Below, in pieces: positions 1-9,221 of a stretch of 34,416 bases of DNA. This stretch comes from Candidatus Bathyarchaeota archaeon (lineage in GTDB: Archaea > Thermoproteota > Bathyarchaeia > Bathyarchaeales > DTEX01). A program made the position numbers and the translations under genes. The stretch is from assembly GCA_003601835.1 (NCBI GenBank), contig PIYB01000007.1, forward strand, positions 1 to 34,416. The letters run 5' to 3'. Each line of letters starts with the position of its first letter. The stretch's first letter is position 1. Below the pieces are notes generated by a model. The model saw nothing but the letters and a program-made list of their open reading frames with translations. It was not told the DNA's origin and did no database searches.

Positions 1-2
1 TT

Positions 3-203
3 GAAGGAAAAAGAACAGATGACATCCGGGAAGTTGCTTCCTATGAAGGGCTTTACGGAGGTATCAGCGAGGAAGGCGGAGAAATCCTCGTCTACGGAAA
101 ACTAGAACATGTCTCTGACATAAGGCTTGGAACGGAATATCACCGGGTTCTGGTGGGTTCAAAAGAAGCTGGGGGAAAAGATTACATCAAGCCCTTACAA
201 TGA
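3..203 (+). CDS. C-terminal fragment (5' truncated by window edge) of a protein paralogous to the nucleotidyltransferase encoded at 195..1226
   Basis: Frame 3 is open from the window start to TGA at 201-203: EGKRTDDIREVASYEGLYGGISEEGGEILVYGKLEHVSDIRLGTEYHRVLVGSKEAGGKDYIKPLQ. It aligns with the C-terminus of the 343-aa ORF (PIREIVSFRGRFAKQAEKGEHIVAQGKLEKVAEKDGTEFFRLVLGAK). Confidence 0.7.
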   Translation, partial: EGKRTDDIREVASYEGLYGGISEEGGEILVYGKLEHVSDIRLGTEYHRVLVGSKEAGGKDYIKPLQ

Positions 204-1226
204 CTTGTTTATCATGAAGTCAAACGGTTTCGCCCCTAAGACTAGCCTGAAAAATTCGGTGCCATCCTTCTCCGCGACCTTCTCGAGTTTTCCTTGAGCA
301 ACGATGTGTTCACCTTTCTCCGCTTGTTTAGCGAATCTTCCTCGGAAAGAGACGATCTCTCTGATGGGTGACGCCGCTGTTCCTGACAGAACCTCGACGT
401 CTGACAGTGCATATCTACAGGGCGTGAACATTGATTCTGAGTCGTCTTCGATCTTTGCCTTGATCCTTGTGTAGCCTGCTCGAGAATAAAGTCTGTCACC
501 GTATTTTTCGTTCACTTCATCCCAGTCAAGAATGAACCTGACGAAGAAATCTTTTCCCTTAAACTTTCCTTGAGAAGATTTTCTTCGCTCTACTTTGATG
601 AAGTCTTCTAGAGGCATCCATGTGTCCTTTGAACGGAACGCATACAATGCCTTGAGGTCTTCTGTGCTGTATGCGGAAACGGGACTGCATTTTTCTTGCA
701 TCAACGTTCCTAAAGCCTCGTATGCCCTAATGCAGTTCTCTCTTCCGTAAACTATGATGTCTATATCAGAATCTTCTGTATGGAGATCTACGAGAATCGA
801 CCCTGAGATTCCAAGTTTGCTGAAGCGAACAGAAGCCGCGTCATGCACGATCTCGACGAACTCGACAGCGAGAGACTCCAAAGGATCTAAATCATCCTTA
901 CTCAGAAGGCAAGAAACTTTTTCAGCGGGCTGGTACAGCTTTGAGACTTGTGTGTGCGGAACTCCTTGCATGTTTTCTCCGAAAACAGGGTCGTAGAAAA
1001 GGTACTGAGGAAACTTTTCCCTAAGGATGCGTTCCCTATCGGACAGCGAGTAAACCTTGGAATATTTTTTGCCTCCCCTTTTCCGTGTGCCCAAAGGGTC
1101 CTCAAAATAGCGAAGATAGGCGATTATTTTACGCGGAGGGTGAACAAGGCCTTTAACGTCGAAGATGAGTCCTTCACGGGTCTCGAGGAAATCTCCTTCA
1201 CGAGCCTTGTAAACTTTCAATTTCAA
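195..1226 (-). CDS. Nucleotidyltransferase-domain protein (Pol-beta-like fold)
   Basis: 343-aa ORF with an NTase-like motif GISGSILVDLHTEDSDIDIIVYG (GS...DSDID). Confidence 0.75.
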   Translation of the reverse strand: MKLKVYKAREGDFLETREGLIFDVKGLVHPPRKIIAYLRYFEDPLGTRKRGGKKYSKVYSLSDRERILREKFPQYLFYDPVFGENMQGVPHTQVSKLYQPAEKVSCLLSKDDLDPLESLAVEFVEIVHDAASVRFSKLGISGSILVDLHTEDSDIDIIVYGRENCIRAYEALGTLMQEKCSPVSAYSTEDLKALYAFRSKDTWMPLEDFIKVERRKSSQGKFKGKDFFVRFILDWDEVNEKYGDRLYSRAGYTRIKAKIEDDSESMFTPCRYALSDVEVLSGTAASPIREIVSFRGRFAKQAEKGEHIVAQGKLEKVAEKDGTEFFRLVLGAKPFDFMINKSL

Positions 1227-1229
1227 CCA

Positions 1230-2264
1230 CTAGAACCTTAAGCCGTTCAACAATGCAACCATTAACGCGGCGGCGGTTAGGTCCGCGGTGGTCCCGGGGT
1301 TGTAGTCCTTGCCTAAACTCTGCAGCTTGGAGTCTAAACGTCGCAGAGCGGTTCTGCCCGCTGCTGTTGATAGCCCGCCTAGATTCAGGACTTCTTTGGC
1401 GGCTTCACATATCCAAGACGTTTCTTTTTTCCCTATTTTTACGGCTTTCTTTACGTCATTGGTCTTTTTTAACCCAACTTTTCTGGCGATGAAGGTGTCA
1501 GGAACTTCTGATAGGATTCTGAGAAAGGTGTGAACGGTTGCCTTGTTGATGTCACCCGTTTTGTTGAAGGTTTCTGTCAGCTCTTTGTACCCTATGTTGA
1601 AGGTGATGTTCATGCCTGTTACCAGCTCGCTTGCTACGGTATCATAGGACGAAGCGTCATTCATAACATCAAAAAGCGTAAGCCCTCGGCCAACAATCTT
1701 TGTTTTAGCTTCCTCATCGTACAAGTCCGGAACCCTGTTGTCTTTCAGCTTCCCCATTGACCCCGGAGAACTAGCTTTCCTCACCGCCTCATAAACAGCA
1801 ACAACATCCCTGCGCGTGGTTGACTTCACAATCTCCATTACGTCTGCGCGCAAGGAATCAAGAAGGAAATCTCCGTTCTCAACATAAGTTTTCGCCGCTG
1901 CTGCTCCTAAAGGAATGAAAAGAAGGCAGATCCCGAGGTGAGTGTTGCCTCCTCTGTGCGACAAGGATATTTCGGCAACCGCTTTTTTAATGAGATTCCC
2001 CACTCCGATCCTGGAAATATGTTCTTTCCGCCTGCCAACCATTGCCCCTTTTACAGCGGCATCTTCAACAGCGGAACCGAGAGCGACCGCACCTGCTAGG
2101 AAGTGTTCGTATCTCGCATCTGGATGATCCTTGAGTCTGTGAACGTTCCCAGGTTTCGGCCATCCCGAGACTTCAAGAACAGCGGCGAGCTGGGCTGAAT
2201 GCCTTACATATCTCGCGAGTTTTCGGGTTCCCATTTTTCTTTTTTCTTGTATCATCCGCATCAA
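1230..2264 (-). CDS. CitG/MdcB-like triphosphoribosyl-dephospho-CoA synthase family protein
   Basis: 344-aa ORF with family-like N-terminus SGWPKPGNVHRLKDHPDARYEHFLAGAVAL and HRGGNTHLGICLLFIPLGAAA. Confidence 0.75.
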   Translation of the reverse strand: MMRMIQEKRKMGTRKLARYVRHSAQLAAVLEVSGWPKPGNVHRLKDHPDARYEHFLAGAVALGSAVEDAAVKGAMVGRRKEHISRIGVGNLIKKAVAEISLSHRGGNTHLGICLLFIPLGAAAAKTYVENGDFLLDSLRADVMEIVKSTTRRDVVAVYEAVRKASSPGSMGKLKDNRVPDLYDEEAKTKIVGRGLTLFDVMNDASSYDTVASELVTGMNITFNIGYKELTETFNKTGDINKATVHTFLRILSEVPDTFIARKVGLKKTNDVKKAVKIGKKETSWICEAAKEVLNLGGLSTAAGRTALRRLDSKLQSLGKDYNPGTTADLTAAALMVALLNGLRF

Positions 2265-2531
2265 TCCCGGTTTAGTCCAGTTGGTTTTCTTGCAGTAGAA
2301 ACGTTCGCATCGTTGAGCCGCAGGTTTGTTGGACTAACAAATGAGGAAAAATAGCGTCCATCGGTTTCGCGCAACATCAACAGTGGCACCTTTCTAGTAA
2401 GCTTGTCGTAGAAGAAAGCTGGGCGGCGAACTTTATATCTGTAGTGCATGAAACTACGCGAGGACGTTGCACGGTTCATTAATATGAAAGGAGCGAAGAA
2501 AAAAGCAGATGGCTTGTAAAGTCTTACGATT

Positions 2532-3236
2532 CTACGCAAGATGGATCATGGAGGAAATGAAGCGAACCTGCGGCGGCGAAGAAGATATCAGGTAAATCTC
2601 TGCGAGAGCTCCTAGGAGAAGCAAAACCGCGCAGATTGCAATGGCCTTAGCAGCATTGGACAGTTCATTTCGGAACCCTTTAACCCCGTATCTGGCAGAA
2701 TAAAGAAGCCAGAAGCTTTCAGAGATCGCGAGGCTGTAAGACACATATTCCAACCAAGAATGCGGATACAAGAACAAGGCCACGAAGAGGAAAAACGGAT
2801 CAGCCCCGATCTCGGTGCTCATAACAGCTAAAATTCTTCCGGTTGAATACAAGACGAAGGAGCCATAGAAAGGACCTAAAACGGGTATAAACATCATCAA
2901 GCAGTACATTAGGTTGTTTCCATAAATCATTTGAACACCCGCAATCTCAAGCATTTCCTGCATCTGTTTTAGGTTCTGCATAATCTCCTGCGCCTCTGAG
3001 GAGGAGACATTCGCGAAGGTTCCTGCGGAAGTTACTGAAAAACAGACGGCTAAAGCTATCAACAAAGCGATGAGGCGAGCTTTTAGGGAAATAGTTTCTT
3101 TCGCATAATGATGCCTACGGCTGACAGTGCCTTCGCCATAGAACATTTGTTGAGAAAGGGGTGCCCCACAGTTAGGGCAGAACCTAGCTTTTTCATCTTC
3201 CGGTAACCGTGTGCCACATTTCATGCAGTAGTTCAT
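2532..3236 (-). CDS. Zinc-ribbon multi-pass membrane protein of unknown function
   Basis: N-terminal MNYCMKCGTRLPEDEKARFCPNCGAPL (two CxxC knuckles) followed by several hydrophobic segments. Confidence 0.7.
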   Translation of the reverse strand: MNYCMKCGTRLPEDEKARFCPNCGAPLSQQMFYGEGTVSRRHHYAKETISLKARLIALLIALAVCFSVTSAGTFANVSSSEAQEIMQNLKQMQEMLEIAGVQMIYGNNLMYCLMMFIPVLGPFYGSFVLYSTGRILAVMSTEIGADPFFLFVALFLYPHSWLEYVSYSLAISESFWLLYSARYGVKGFRNELSNAAKAIAICAVLLLLGALAEIYLISSSPPQVRFISSMIHLA

Positions 3237-3298
3237 GAACCCACCGCAGAATCATTCGTGAATTCGTTGAAAAACCTTCCTATCCCTTCGCGTAGCAT

Positions 3299-4342
3299 TC
3301 ATCTTTCGAGAGCATACCAAAGATGGTCACAGATAGGTCTGACGAGGGGTGATGCTGACCCGTCGGCGTGGATTATGACGCGTTCGTCTGGGTTTCGCAA
3401 GAATTCGCCGATAACAGCAGCCTTAATGCCGTGGTTTGACAGTTCATCTGTAACTTTTTCTGCTGCTTCAGACTTGACGGATATGAGCAAAGCGCCGGAG
3501 CTAATCAGCTGCAAAGGATCAATTCGGAAGAACGTACATATCTGTGAGGTTTCCTGCGCTATGTGAATGTTCTGTTCGAAAACCTTGACGCCGAGTCCAG
3601 CAGCATCCGCCATCTCGTGTATTCCCCCTGCAATTCCTCCTTCCGTCGGGTCGTGCATGGCTGTGACCCCGCCTGTGTTGAAAGCTAGAACCGCCTCTTG
3701 GACGACGCTGATCTGTTCGTAGAATTTTCGAGCGGAGTTGAGAAGTTTTTCATCCAGCTTCTTCTTCAACTTGTCGTATCTGTCTGTTGCTAAGACCGCT
3801 GTTCCTTCAATACCTGCTCCTTTCGTGAGTATAAGTCTGTCTCCCGGCTTGGAACCCCCGGATGTCACATACCGTCCCGGTTCAGTTACGCCCATTGCGC
3901 AGCCGATGATTACAGGTCTGTTCAGTTCAGGTGTAACCTCTGAGTGTCCTCCGATGATGGCTACGCCAAGTTTCTCGGCAGCGGAACCCATTTGAGTACA
4001 TATTTCCTGGACGGTTTTTTCCGTAGAGTTTTCGGGGAGAAGGATGCAAGAGGAAAAGAATAATGGTTGAACCCCGAATGTTGCTACGTCATTTGCGTTT
4101 ATGTTCACTGCTAACCAGCCTATTCTTTCCACGGCGCCTGTTATCGGGTCCATGGCGGATATGAGCATCTTGTCGCCGACCTTTACAACGGCTCCGTCCT
4201 CGCCGAGTGCTGGACCCAGCATTACATCTTGGTTTTTGACGCCTAGATGCTTGAAAACTGCTTCCTTCAGGGTGCCGGGCGGAATTTTTCCCATTGGTAG
4301 CTTCATCAACCCATATATCTCCTGCTTACAGATGCGTGTCAT
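3299..4342 (-). CDS. AIR synthase-related protein (PurM/HypE/SelD superfamily)
   Basis: 347-aa ORF with GPALGEDGAVVKVGDKMLISAMDPITG, IGGHSEVTPELNRPVIIGCAMG, MHDPTEGGIAGGIHEMADAAG. Start may be the internal ATG (MKLPMGKIPPG). Confidence 0.8.
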   Translation of the reverse strand: MTRICKQEIYGLMKLPMGKIPPGTLKEAVFKHLGVKNQDVMLGPALGEDGAVVKVGDKMLISAMDPITGAVERIGWLAVNINANDVATFGVQPLFFSSCILLPENSTEKTVQEICTQMGSAAEKLGVAIIGGHSEVTPELNRPVIIGCAMGVTEPGRYVTSGGSKPGDRLILTKGAGIEGTAVLATDRYDKLKKKLDEKLLNSARKFYEQISVVQEAVLAFNTGGVTAMHDPTEGGIAGGIHEMADAAGLGVKVFEQNIHIAQETSQICTFFRIDPLQLISSGALLISVKSEAAEKVTDELSNHGIKAAVIGEFLRNPDERVIIHADGSASPLVRPICDHLWYALER

Positions 4343-4545
4343 GCGAGTTTACGCCGCAAACCAGGCGGCAACATTTACGTAGACATACTGAAAGGGCTGT
4401 TTAAGCATATTTATAACTTCTTGACAAACGAAACATGTTTCATTCATGCTCTGAAAACGGATAAAAACCCTTCCGGCGGTTACAGACTTGTTTGTCTTTG
4501 TTTTCCTCTTTATTCTTTTTAGACCAGGGTGTTGAGGGCAGTCAG

Positions 4546-4553
4546 TTTAAATA
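4546..4553 (+). promoter_or_regulatory. Candidate TATA box (TTTAAATA)
   Basis: TTTAAATA about 26-30 nt upstream of the C/D-like element at 4575-4655. Confidence 0.35.
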
Positions 4554-4574
4554 GCATTTCCGAATATTTTCTAT

Positions 4575-4655
4575 GTGTGGGTGATGACAGCTCTGACCCT
4601 ACTGACATGGATTTGATGATGTAGATCTTGAGTGTGGAGCCCACACGCTTCTTTT
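4575..4655 (+). ncRNA. Candidate small RNA with C/D-box-like motifs
   Basis: GTGATGA (C, 4581-4587), CTGA (D', 4602-4605), TGATGA (C', 4614-4619); weak D (TTGA 4628-4631); GTGTGG-AGC-CCACAC hairpin (4632-4646) followed by a T-rich stretch; TATA-like element upstream. The D box is not canonical. Confidence 0.3.
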
Positions 4656-4757
4656 GAATATGTCTGTTCTGCTTGCTTTGTTCGGTAAGGAAACTCAAAT
4701 AAGAAGCGTAGATGATTCTTAAGGCAGCCTAAAACATCGCCGTATCTTGGTGTTCGA

Positions 4758-5744
4758 ATGGAAAAACTCAGAAACATCAAAGTTGTCCCGGTTGCCTTCG
4801 AAAGCCTCGGTGTCCGCTCAATGTGCACCTACGTGGAAACGCCTGAGATTAAGGTTCTCTTGGACGCCGGCGTCTCACTGAGCCCTAACCGTTACGGTCT
4901 CGCCCCCCACCCTGAGGAATACAAGGTTATCAGAGAACGACGTAGCCTAATGTTGAAGATGGCTGAACAGGCGGATATCATCACGATAAGCCACTACCAT
5001 TTTGATCACCATACTCCTTCCTTTACGGATTGGGTTTGTAACTGGTGTTCAGCTACAACCGCAAGGAAGATCTACAGCGGGAAAATTGTTTTTGCAAAGA
5101 GCTACAAATCCAAGATAAATGCCAGCCAAAGACGACGAGGATGGATGTTTCACAAAACAGGTGGACAAGCCGCAAACAGACTTGAGTTTGTAGACGGGCG
5201 AACCTTCAAATTCGGCAGCACAACAATAAGATTTTCAAAACCCGTCTATCATGGACGCAAAGGTTCACCGTTAGGCTGGGTTCTGATGACCATAATAGAG
5301 CGTGACGAGGAAAAAATTTTGTTCGCTCCGGACATTCAAGGTCCGATGTATGAGGAGCCGTTGAAAAAAATCTTGGCTGAAAAACCATTTCTCGCCATAA
5401 TAGGTGGTCCTCCATTGTATTTAGCTGAGTACAAGGTTAACCCGGAAAACATAAAGTTGGCTATGAAAAACCTGGAAGTCATAGCTGAACAGATTCCGGT
5501 CGTCATATTAGATCATCATATTCTAAGAGACCAAAACTGGGAAGAATCAGCAAAGTTGGTTCTTAAAAAGGCGTCAAGTCTCGGTCACGTAATCCTGACA
5601 GCCGCGCAGTATGTTGGAGAGAAAAACCTCCTTTTGGAAGCTCAGCGGAAAGCCCTTTACGCATCTCACCCGCCCAGCAAGGAATTTTTGGAATGGGCGA
5701 AAATCAATATTCAGGAAAGAAAAGGCATCCCGCCGCCTATCTAA
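4758..5744 (+). CDS. UPF0282-family MBL-fold metallohydrolase
   Basis: 328-aa ORF with MBL motif ISHYHFDHHTPSF and archaeal UPF0282-like N-terminus (VVPVAFESLGVRSMCTYVETPEIKVLLDAGVSL). Confidence 0.85.
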   Translation: MEKLRNIKVVPVAFESLGVRSMCTYVETPEIKVLLDAGVSLSPNRYGLAPHPEEYKVIRERRSLMLKMAEQADIITISHYHFDHHTPSFTDWVCNWCSATTARKIYSGKIVFAKSYKSKINASQRRRGWMFHKTGGQAANRLEFVDGRTFKFGSTTIRFSKPVYHGRKGSPLGWVLMTIIERDEEKILFAPDIQGPMYEEPLKKILAEKPFLAIIGGPPLYLAEYKVNPENIKLAMKNLEVIAEQIPVVILDHHILRDQNWEESAKLVLKKASSLGHVILTAAQYVGEKNLLLEAQRKALYASHPPSKEFLEWAKINIQERKGIPPPI

Positions 5745-5842
5745 GGTGGAAAGAAAGACATCGGGAACAAGATGAGCTGAAGACTTATGATGCGCTAGGA
5801 ATTCGGGAAGCTGCTGAACTTGCCTGTTGACCGGATTTTTGG

Positions 5843-6919
5843 TTAACGCTTAAGGTATCGGTTCATGTCTTCGAGAACAGCTGATGGTATCGGCAAGTCC
5901 TTCATCGTCTTCAACCCTGGCTCGGCGTTAATCACTTTCGGGATTGAATTCACAATTATGGCGGCGGTTCCAAGGTCTCCGTGCACGCAGGGAGATATTT
6001 TCTCATGTATACTGGGTGTTCCATCAATTGTTATTGAGTCATATTCTTCTTTGGCACCGATGTAAGCCTTGAAAACCAAGGTTATCACGGGTTTCCCGTT
6101 CATGACGCCGCGTGCAGACTGAGACAAACCTGCCACATTTCCGCGTGTCACCTTTACAGCTTCGCTTTCCACCGGTGTTTCAGCTATAACCGGTTCCACT
6201 TCTCCAACCTCGATTCTCTGGAGACGCCAGCCTAAGGCGTCAGCTATCATGGCTACCGATTGTTCAAGGCCAACATGACCGGTGATCTGCCCTGTCTCCA
6301 TTTTTTCCTTGAATTCCTCAAGCGTTAGTCCAGCACCGATCTTTTTTTGGAACGGTATCCTCCGTTTCGCTGCATCCATAACCCTTTCAACATGAATCTG
6401 CTTGACCTCTTGGCAGAGACCAGTCAGCACAATCGGTAACGTGTCCATTAGGAAACCGGGGTTGATGCCTGTGGCTAGAACCGTAACACCGTGTTTTTTA
6501 GCTAATCTGTCAAGGTCCGCAGCTAGTTCTCTGTGCGAAAGATGAGGGTAAGAGAGTTCTTCGCATGTTGAAATCACATTCACACCGTGTTCGACCAGCT
6601 CTGTAATCTGAGAAAACACGTTCTTGAGGAAAGATGAGGTTGCGTGAACCGCTACGTCAGGTTTAGTGGCTGGCAGTACTTCGCTAGGCGCATTGGATAC
6701 AATGATGCCTAAAGGTTCCCCGGTTCCTATCACGTCGCTCAGATCTCGCCCAACCTTGTTAGGGGCAGAATCTATTGCGCAGACGATTTCGAGCCCTTTC
6801 TTTTTGAGGAGAAGTCTTGCTATGCTGGCGCCTATTGATCCAACGCCGTAAAGGGCAATTTTCAGTTTTTGTGGTTCAGCATTTTCTTTTTTCATTTTTC
6901 GCTGCGTCCTTCCATTCAC
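5843..6919 (-). CDS. DapB-N-like NAD(P)-binding dehydrogenase (2,4-diaminopentanoate dehydrogenase-like family)
   Basis: Rossmann motif KIALYGVGSIGASIARLLLKKKGLEIVCAID, ATGINPGFLMDTLPIVLTG. Likely start at internal ATG (MKKENAEPQKLKIALYG). Confidence 0.65.
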   Translation of the reverse strand: MNGRTQRKMKKENAEPQKLKIALYGVGSIGASIARLLLKKKGLEIVCAIDSAPNKVGRDLSDVIGTGEPLGIIVSNAPSEVLPATKPDVAVHATSSFLKNVFSQITELVEHGVNVISTCEELSYPHLSHRELAADLDRLAKKHGVTVLATGINPGFLMDTLPIVLTGLCQEVKQIHVERVMDAAKRRIPFQKKIGAGLTLEEFKEKMETGQITGHVGLEQSVAMIADALGWRLQRIEVGEVEPVIAETPVESEAVKVTRGNVAGLSQSARGVMNGKPVITLVFKAYIGAKEEYDSITIDGTPSIHEKISPCVHGDLGTAAIIVNSIPKVINAEPGLKTMKDLPIPSAVLEDMNRYLKR

Positions 6920-6944
6920 AGAATTCGAAGATGTAAGGAAACGA

Positions 6945-8177
6945 TCATCCAGCTACGATTACGAACCTTTTTTGTTTCTTAAACTTTTCATCATCATAGA
7001 TCTTTACGCCTTCCACGACTCGCGTTATTACGCCCTTCTCGCTTGGATTATCAGGCTTCAGACCTAAGCTGAGAGATTTGAACAATCCTAACGTTTGTCC
7101 GATCGTAACGTCAACTATCGATCTGCAATAATCAGGTATGATGAGAACATCATCTGGGTCTAATTCTATAACGTGGTCAACATAATCGGTGATTTCTTTA
7201 TTCCGTTTTTTACAGACAGCTATCTTTCTCATGCCGAGGTCTCGAGCGTGCATGTCAGCCATAAGGTCCAATTCGTAACGCTGAACAAACAGGTCATCTG
7301 ACACGTAATACACGATCAAGGTTTCATCGTTTACAGCCGCTTTAGGACCATGCCTGATCCCTAGAAACGAGTCTGCCTTACATATTATTTGACCAGCCGT
7401 CAGTTCCTGCAGTTTCAGATGAGATTCTAAGGCGCACCCGTACAGAGGACCGGTTCCCAAGAAGAAGCTTCTATGAAAATCGAGCTCCGAGATCTCCTTC
7501 AACAAAGCTGAAGATTCCTTAAGCACCGACTCAGCTGCTTTTGACAGGTCTTGGACTATCCTCCCGTAATCCTCCATGCTTAAGATGTAACCGAGAAGCT
7601 GGGCGGTCATCAGCATAGTTGTGAAGGAAGCGGTCATGGCTAAGCCTTGATCGTTTGTTTCCTCGGAAAGAACCAGTAAGAGAACATCCTCGCGTCCTTC
7701 TCCCAGTTTTGCCAGCTGCCCATCTCTGTTGCACGTAACAATAATATGGCTGATCTTTCCGCAGAACTTGTCAGCCAGCATGAAGGCGCCGACAGCTTCA
7801 GGGCTGTTTCCGGACCTGGAGAAGGAGATCAAGGTGGTTTCGGCATGTTTGAGAAAGATAGAGTCCCAGTTCGTCACGATGTCTGTGTTCGGTCTTGCTT
7901 CCACTGGTTTTTGCCACCGTTTTCTCAGCAAGAGTTCAGCTGAGGTCCCGATGAATGCGGATGATCCGGCTCCGGAGAGAACGACTTGTGAATTGTCTTT
8001 GTTTAGGATTCGGGATTCCACGAAAGACCTTATTTCTTCCTTTTTTCTGCTTAAAATCTCGAAGTTTTTAAGCCAGATCTTTGGTTGAGACCAGATTTCG
8101 CGGGGGGTGTATTCTATTCCTTTTTCTTTCCTTTCTTTTTCAGGTAATGAAACTAGCTCGTACAGGGGACCGGTCAT
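6945..8177 (-). CDS. AgaS-like SIS-domain sugar isomerase/deaminase
   Basis: 410-aa ORF with VVLSGAGSSAFIGTSAELLLRKRW and ETTLISFSRSGNSPEAVGAF; FLGTGPLYGCALESHLKLQELTAGQI resembles AgaS/GlmS-type second SIS domains. Confidence 0.8.
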   Translation of the reverse strand: MTGPLYELVSLPEKERKEKGIEYTPREIWSQPKIWLKNFEILSRKKEEIRSFVESRILNKDNSQVVLSGAGSSAFIGTSAELLLRKRWQKPVEARPNTDIVTNWDSIFLKHAETTLISFSRSGNSPEAVGAFMLADKFCGKISHIIVTCNRDGQLAKLGEGREDVLLLVLSEETNDQGLAMTASFTTMLMTAQLLGYILSMEDYGRIVQDLSKAAESVLKESSALLKEISELDFHRSFFLGTGPLYGCALESHLKLQELTAGQIICKADSFLGIRHGPKAAVNDETLIVYYVSDDLFVQRYELDLMADMHARDLGMRKIAVCKKRNKEITDYVDHVIELDPDDVLIIPDYCRSIVDVTIGQTLGLFKSLSLGLKPDNPSEKGVITRVVEGVKIYDDEKFKKQKRFVIVAG

Positions 8178-8190
8178 TTTTGTTTTCCTC

Positions 8191-9189
8191 CTAACTGCCT
8201 ACTTGTTTGGAAGCCTCGTCTAGGAATTTCAATGCTGCTTCTTCCGTGATCTTTCCTTCGGCTCCGCCTGTGTAAAGGCAGGACAAGGCGCCGACTGCGT
8301 TCGCGAATTCCATGGACCTTTTGAAGGTCTGTTTCTTCCATATATAGTAGTAGATAAACCCGGCGTCGAATGCGTCACCTGCTCCAGTTGTGTCCACGGG
8401 ATTAACCTTCAAAGCTTTGACCTTCACAATGTGTTCTTCTGTTCTGCCAATTGCACCGCGGCTTCCACGTTTTATGACAACTGTTTGAGCTGTTAAGCTC
8501 AGTTTGCTTAATGCGTCGTTCAAGCTGCTTAAACCCGTTATTTCCTTGGCTTCTCTTTCGTTCGGTAGAAAGATGTTTGTGTTCTTCAGTATGCTCCATA
8601 TCTTGTTATATTCGCCAAGAGGGTCGCTCTGTGGGTCTAAGGAGACTGTGAGCCCATGGTTCCTCGCTTCCATGAATATCTCATCCAGAGAATCCAAAAG
8701 TTTCGGCTGGAAATATATGGACGAGACATGTAGGTGGTCATAGCTACGGAAAAGGTCAGGTTTGATGTCTGAAGGGGTTAATGCTCCGATGCTTCCCGTG
8801 AAAGTGAGGAGCGCCTTCTCTTGTGGATAGGTTAAGGAAACAGTTACTCCTGTTCTGAGGGCGTCGTCGATGATCACTCTTTCTGTGCCTACGCCGTTCT
8901 TTTTCAGCGTGTTCAAGACTATTTTTCCATTCTCGTCGTTTCCGACCTTGCCGAATATGTCAACCTTCGCTCCGAGCTGTGCAAGTCTACAGGCGAAAAT
9001 GGAAGCAGAACCGCCTAACACTGTTTGGATATTGTCGCACAGAATCTCTCGTCCTAACTCTGGAAACTCCGTCATCCCGCTGATTATGACATCCACGTTC
9101 AGGTCACCGACCACAAGGATCTTTCTCAAGAAGCCGCACCTTCTTACTTCCGTATTTCCGTGTTGTCCACAATTCAAGGCTTGCTTCAC
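8191..9189 (-). CDS. PfkB-family carbohydrate kinase
   Basis: KILVVGDLNVDVIISG, GGSASIFACRLAQLGAKVDIFGKVGNDENG, signature NPVDTTGAGDAFDAGF. Real start may be TTG at ~9129 (LRKILVVGD). Confidence 0.85.
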   Translation of the reverse strand: MKQALNCGQHGNTEVRRCGFLRKILVVGDLNVDVIISGMTEFPELGREILCDNIQTVLGGSASIFACRLAQLGAKVDIFGKVGNDENGKIVLNTLKKNGVGTERVIIDDALRTGVTVSLTYPQEKALLTFTGSIGALTPSDIKPDLFRSYDHLHVSSIYFQPKLLDSLDEIFMEARNHGLTVSLDPQSDPLGEYNKIWSILKNTNIFLPNEREAKEITGLSSLNDALSKLSLTAQTVVIKRGSRGAIGRTEEHIVKVKALKVNPVDTTGAGDAFDAGFIYYYIWKKQTFKRSMEFANAVGALSCLYTGGAEGKITEEAALKFLDEASKQVGS

Positions 9190-9221
9190 GCAGATGTAAG
9201 TGGATTTGTGTCAAAATAGCG

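Noticed and set aside
2261-2539. 92-aa minus-strand ORF upstream of the CitG-like gene
   Set aside because: No recognisable domain; overlaps an inverted repeat and a TATA-like element (CTTTATATC); more likely intergenic.
4430-4441. 12-bp palindrome GAAACATGTTTC between the AIR-synthase-related and UPF0282 genes
   Set aside because: Isolated, no second copy noticed, and not near a recognisable promoter element; too weak to claim as an operator.
4571-4828. 85-aa minus-strand ORF
   Set aside because: Overlaps the start of the convincing UPF0282 gene and the candidate small RNA; composition is not protein-like.
7729-8088. 119-aa plus-strand ORF and the many similar plus-strand ORFs antisense to real genes (e.g. 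3258..3566, 11337..11537, 25378..25650, 29250..29624)
   Set aside because: Shadow ORFs lying opposite well-supported coding sequences; no domain features.
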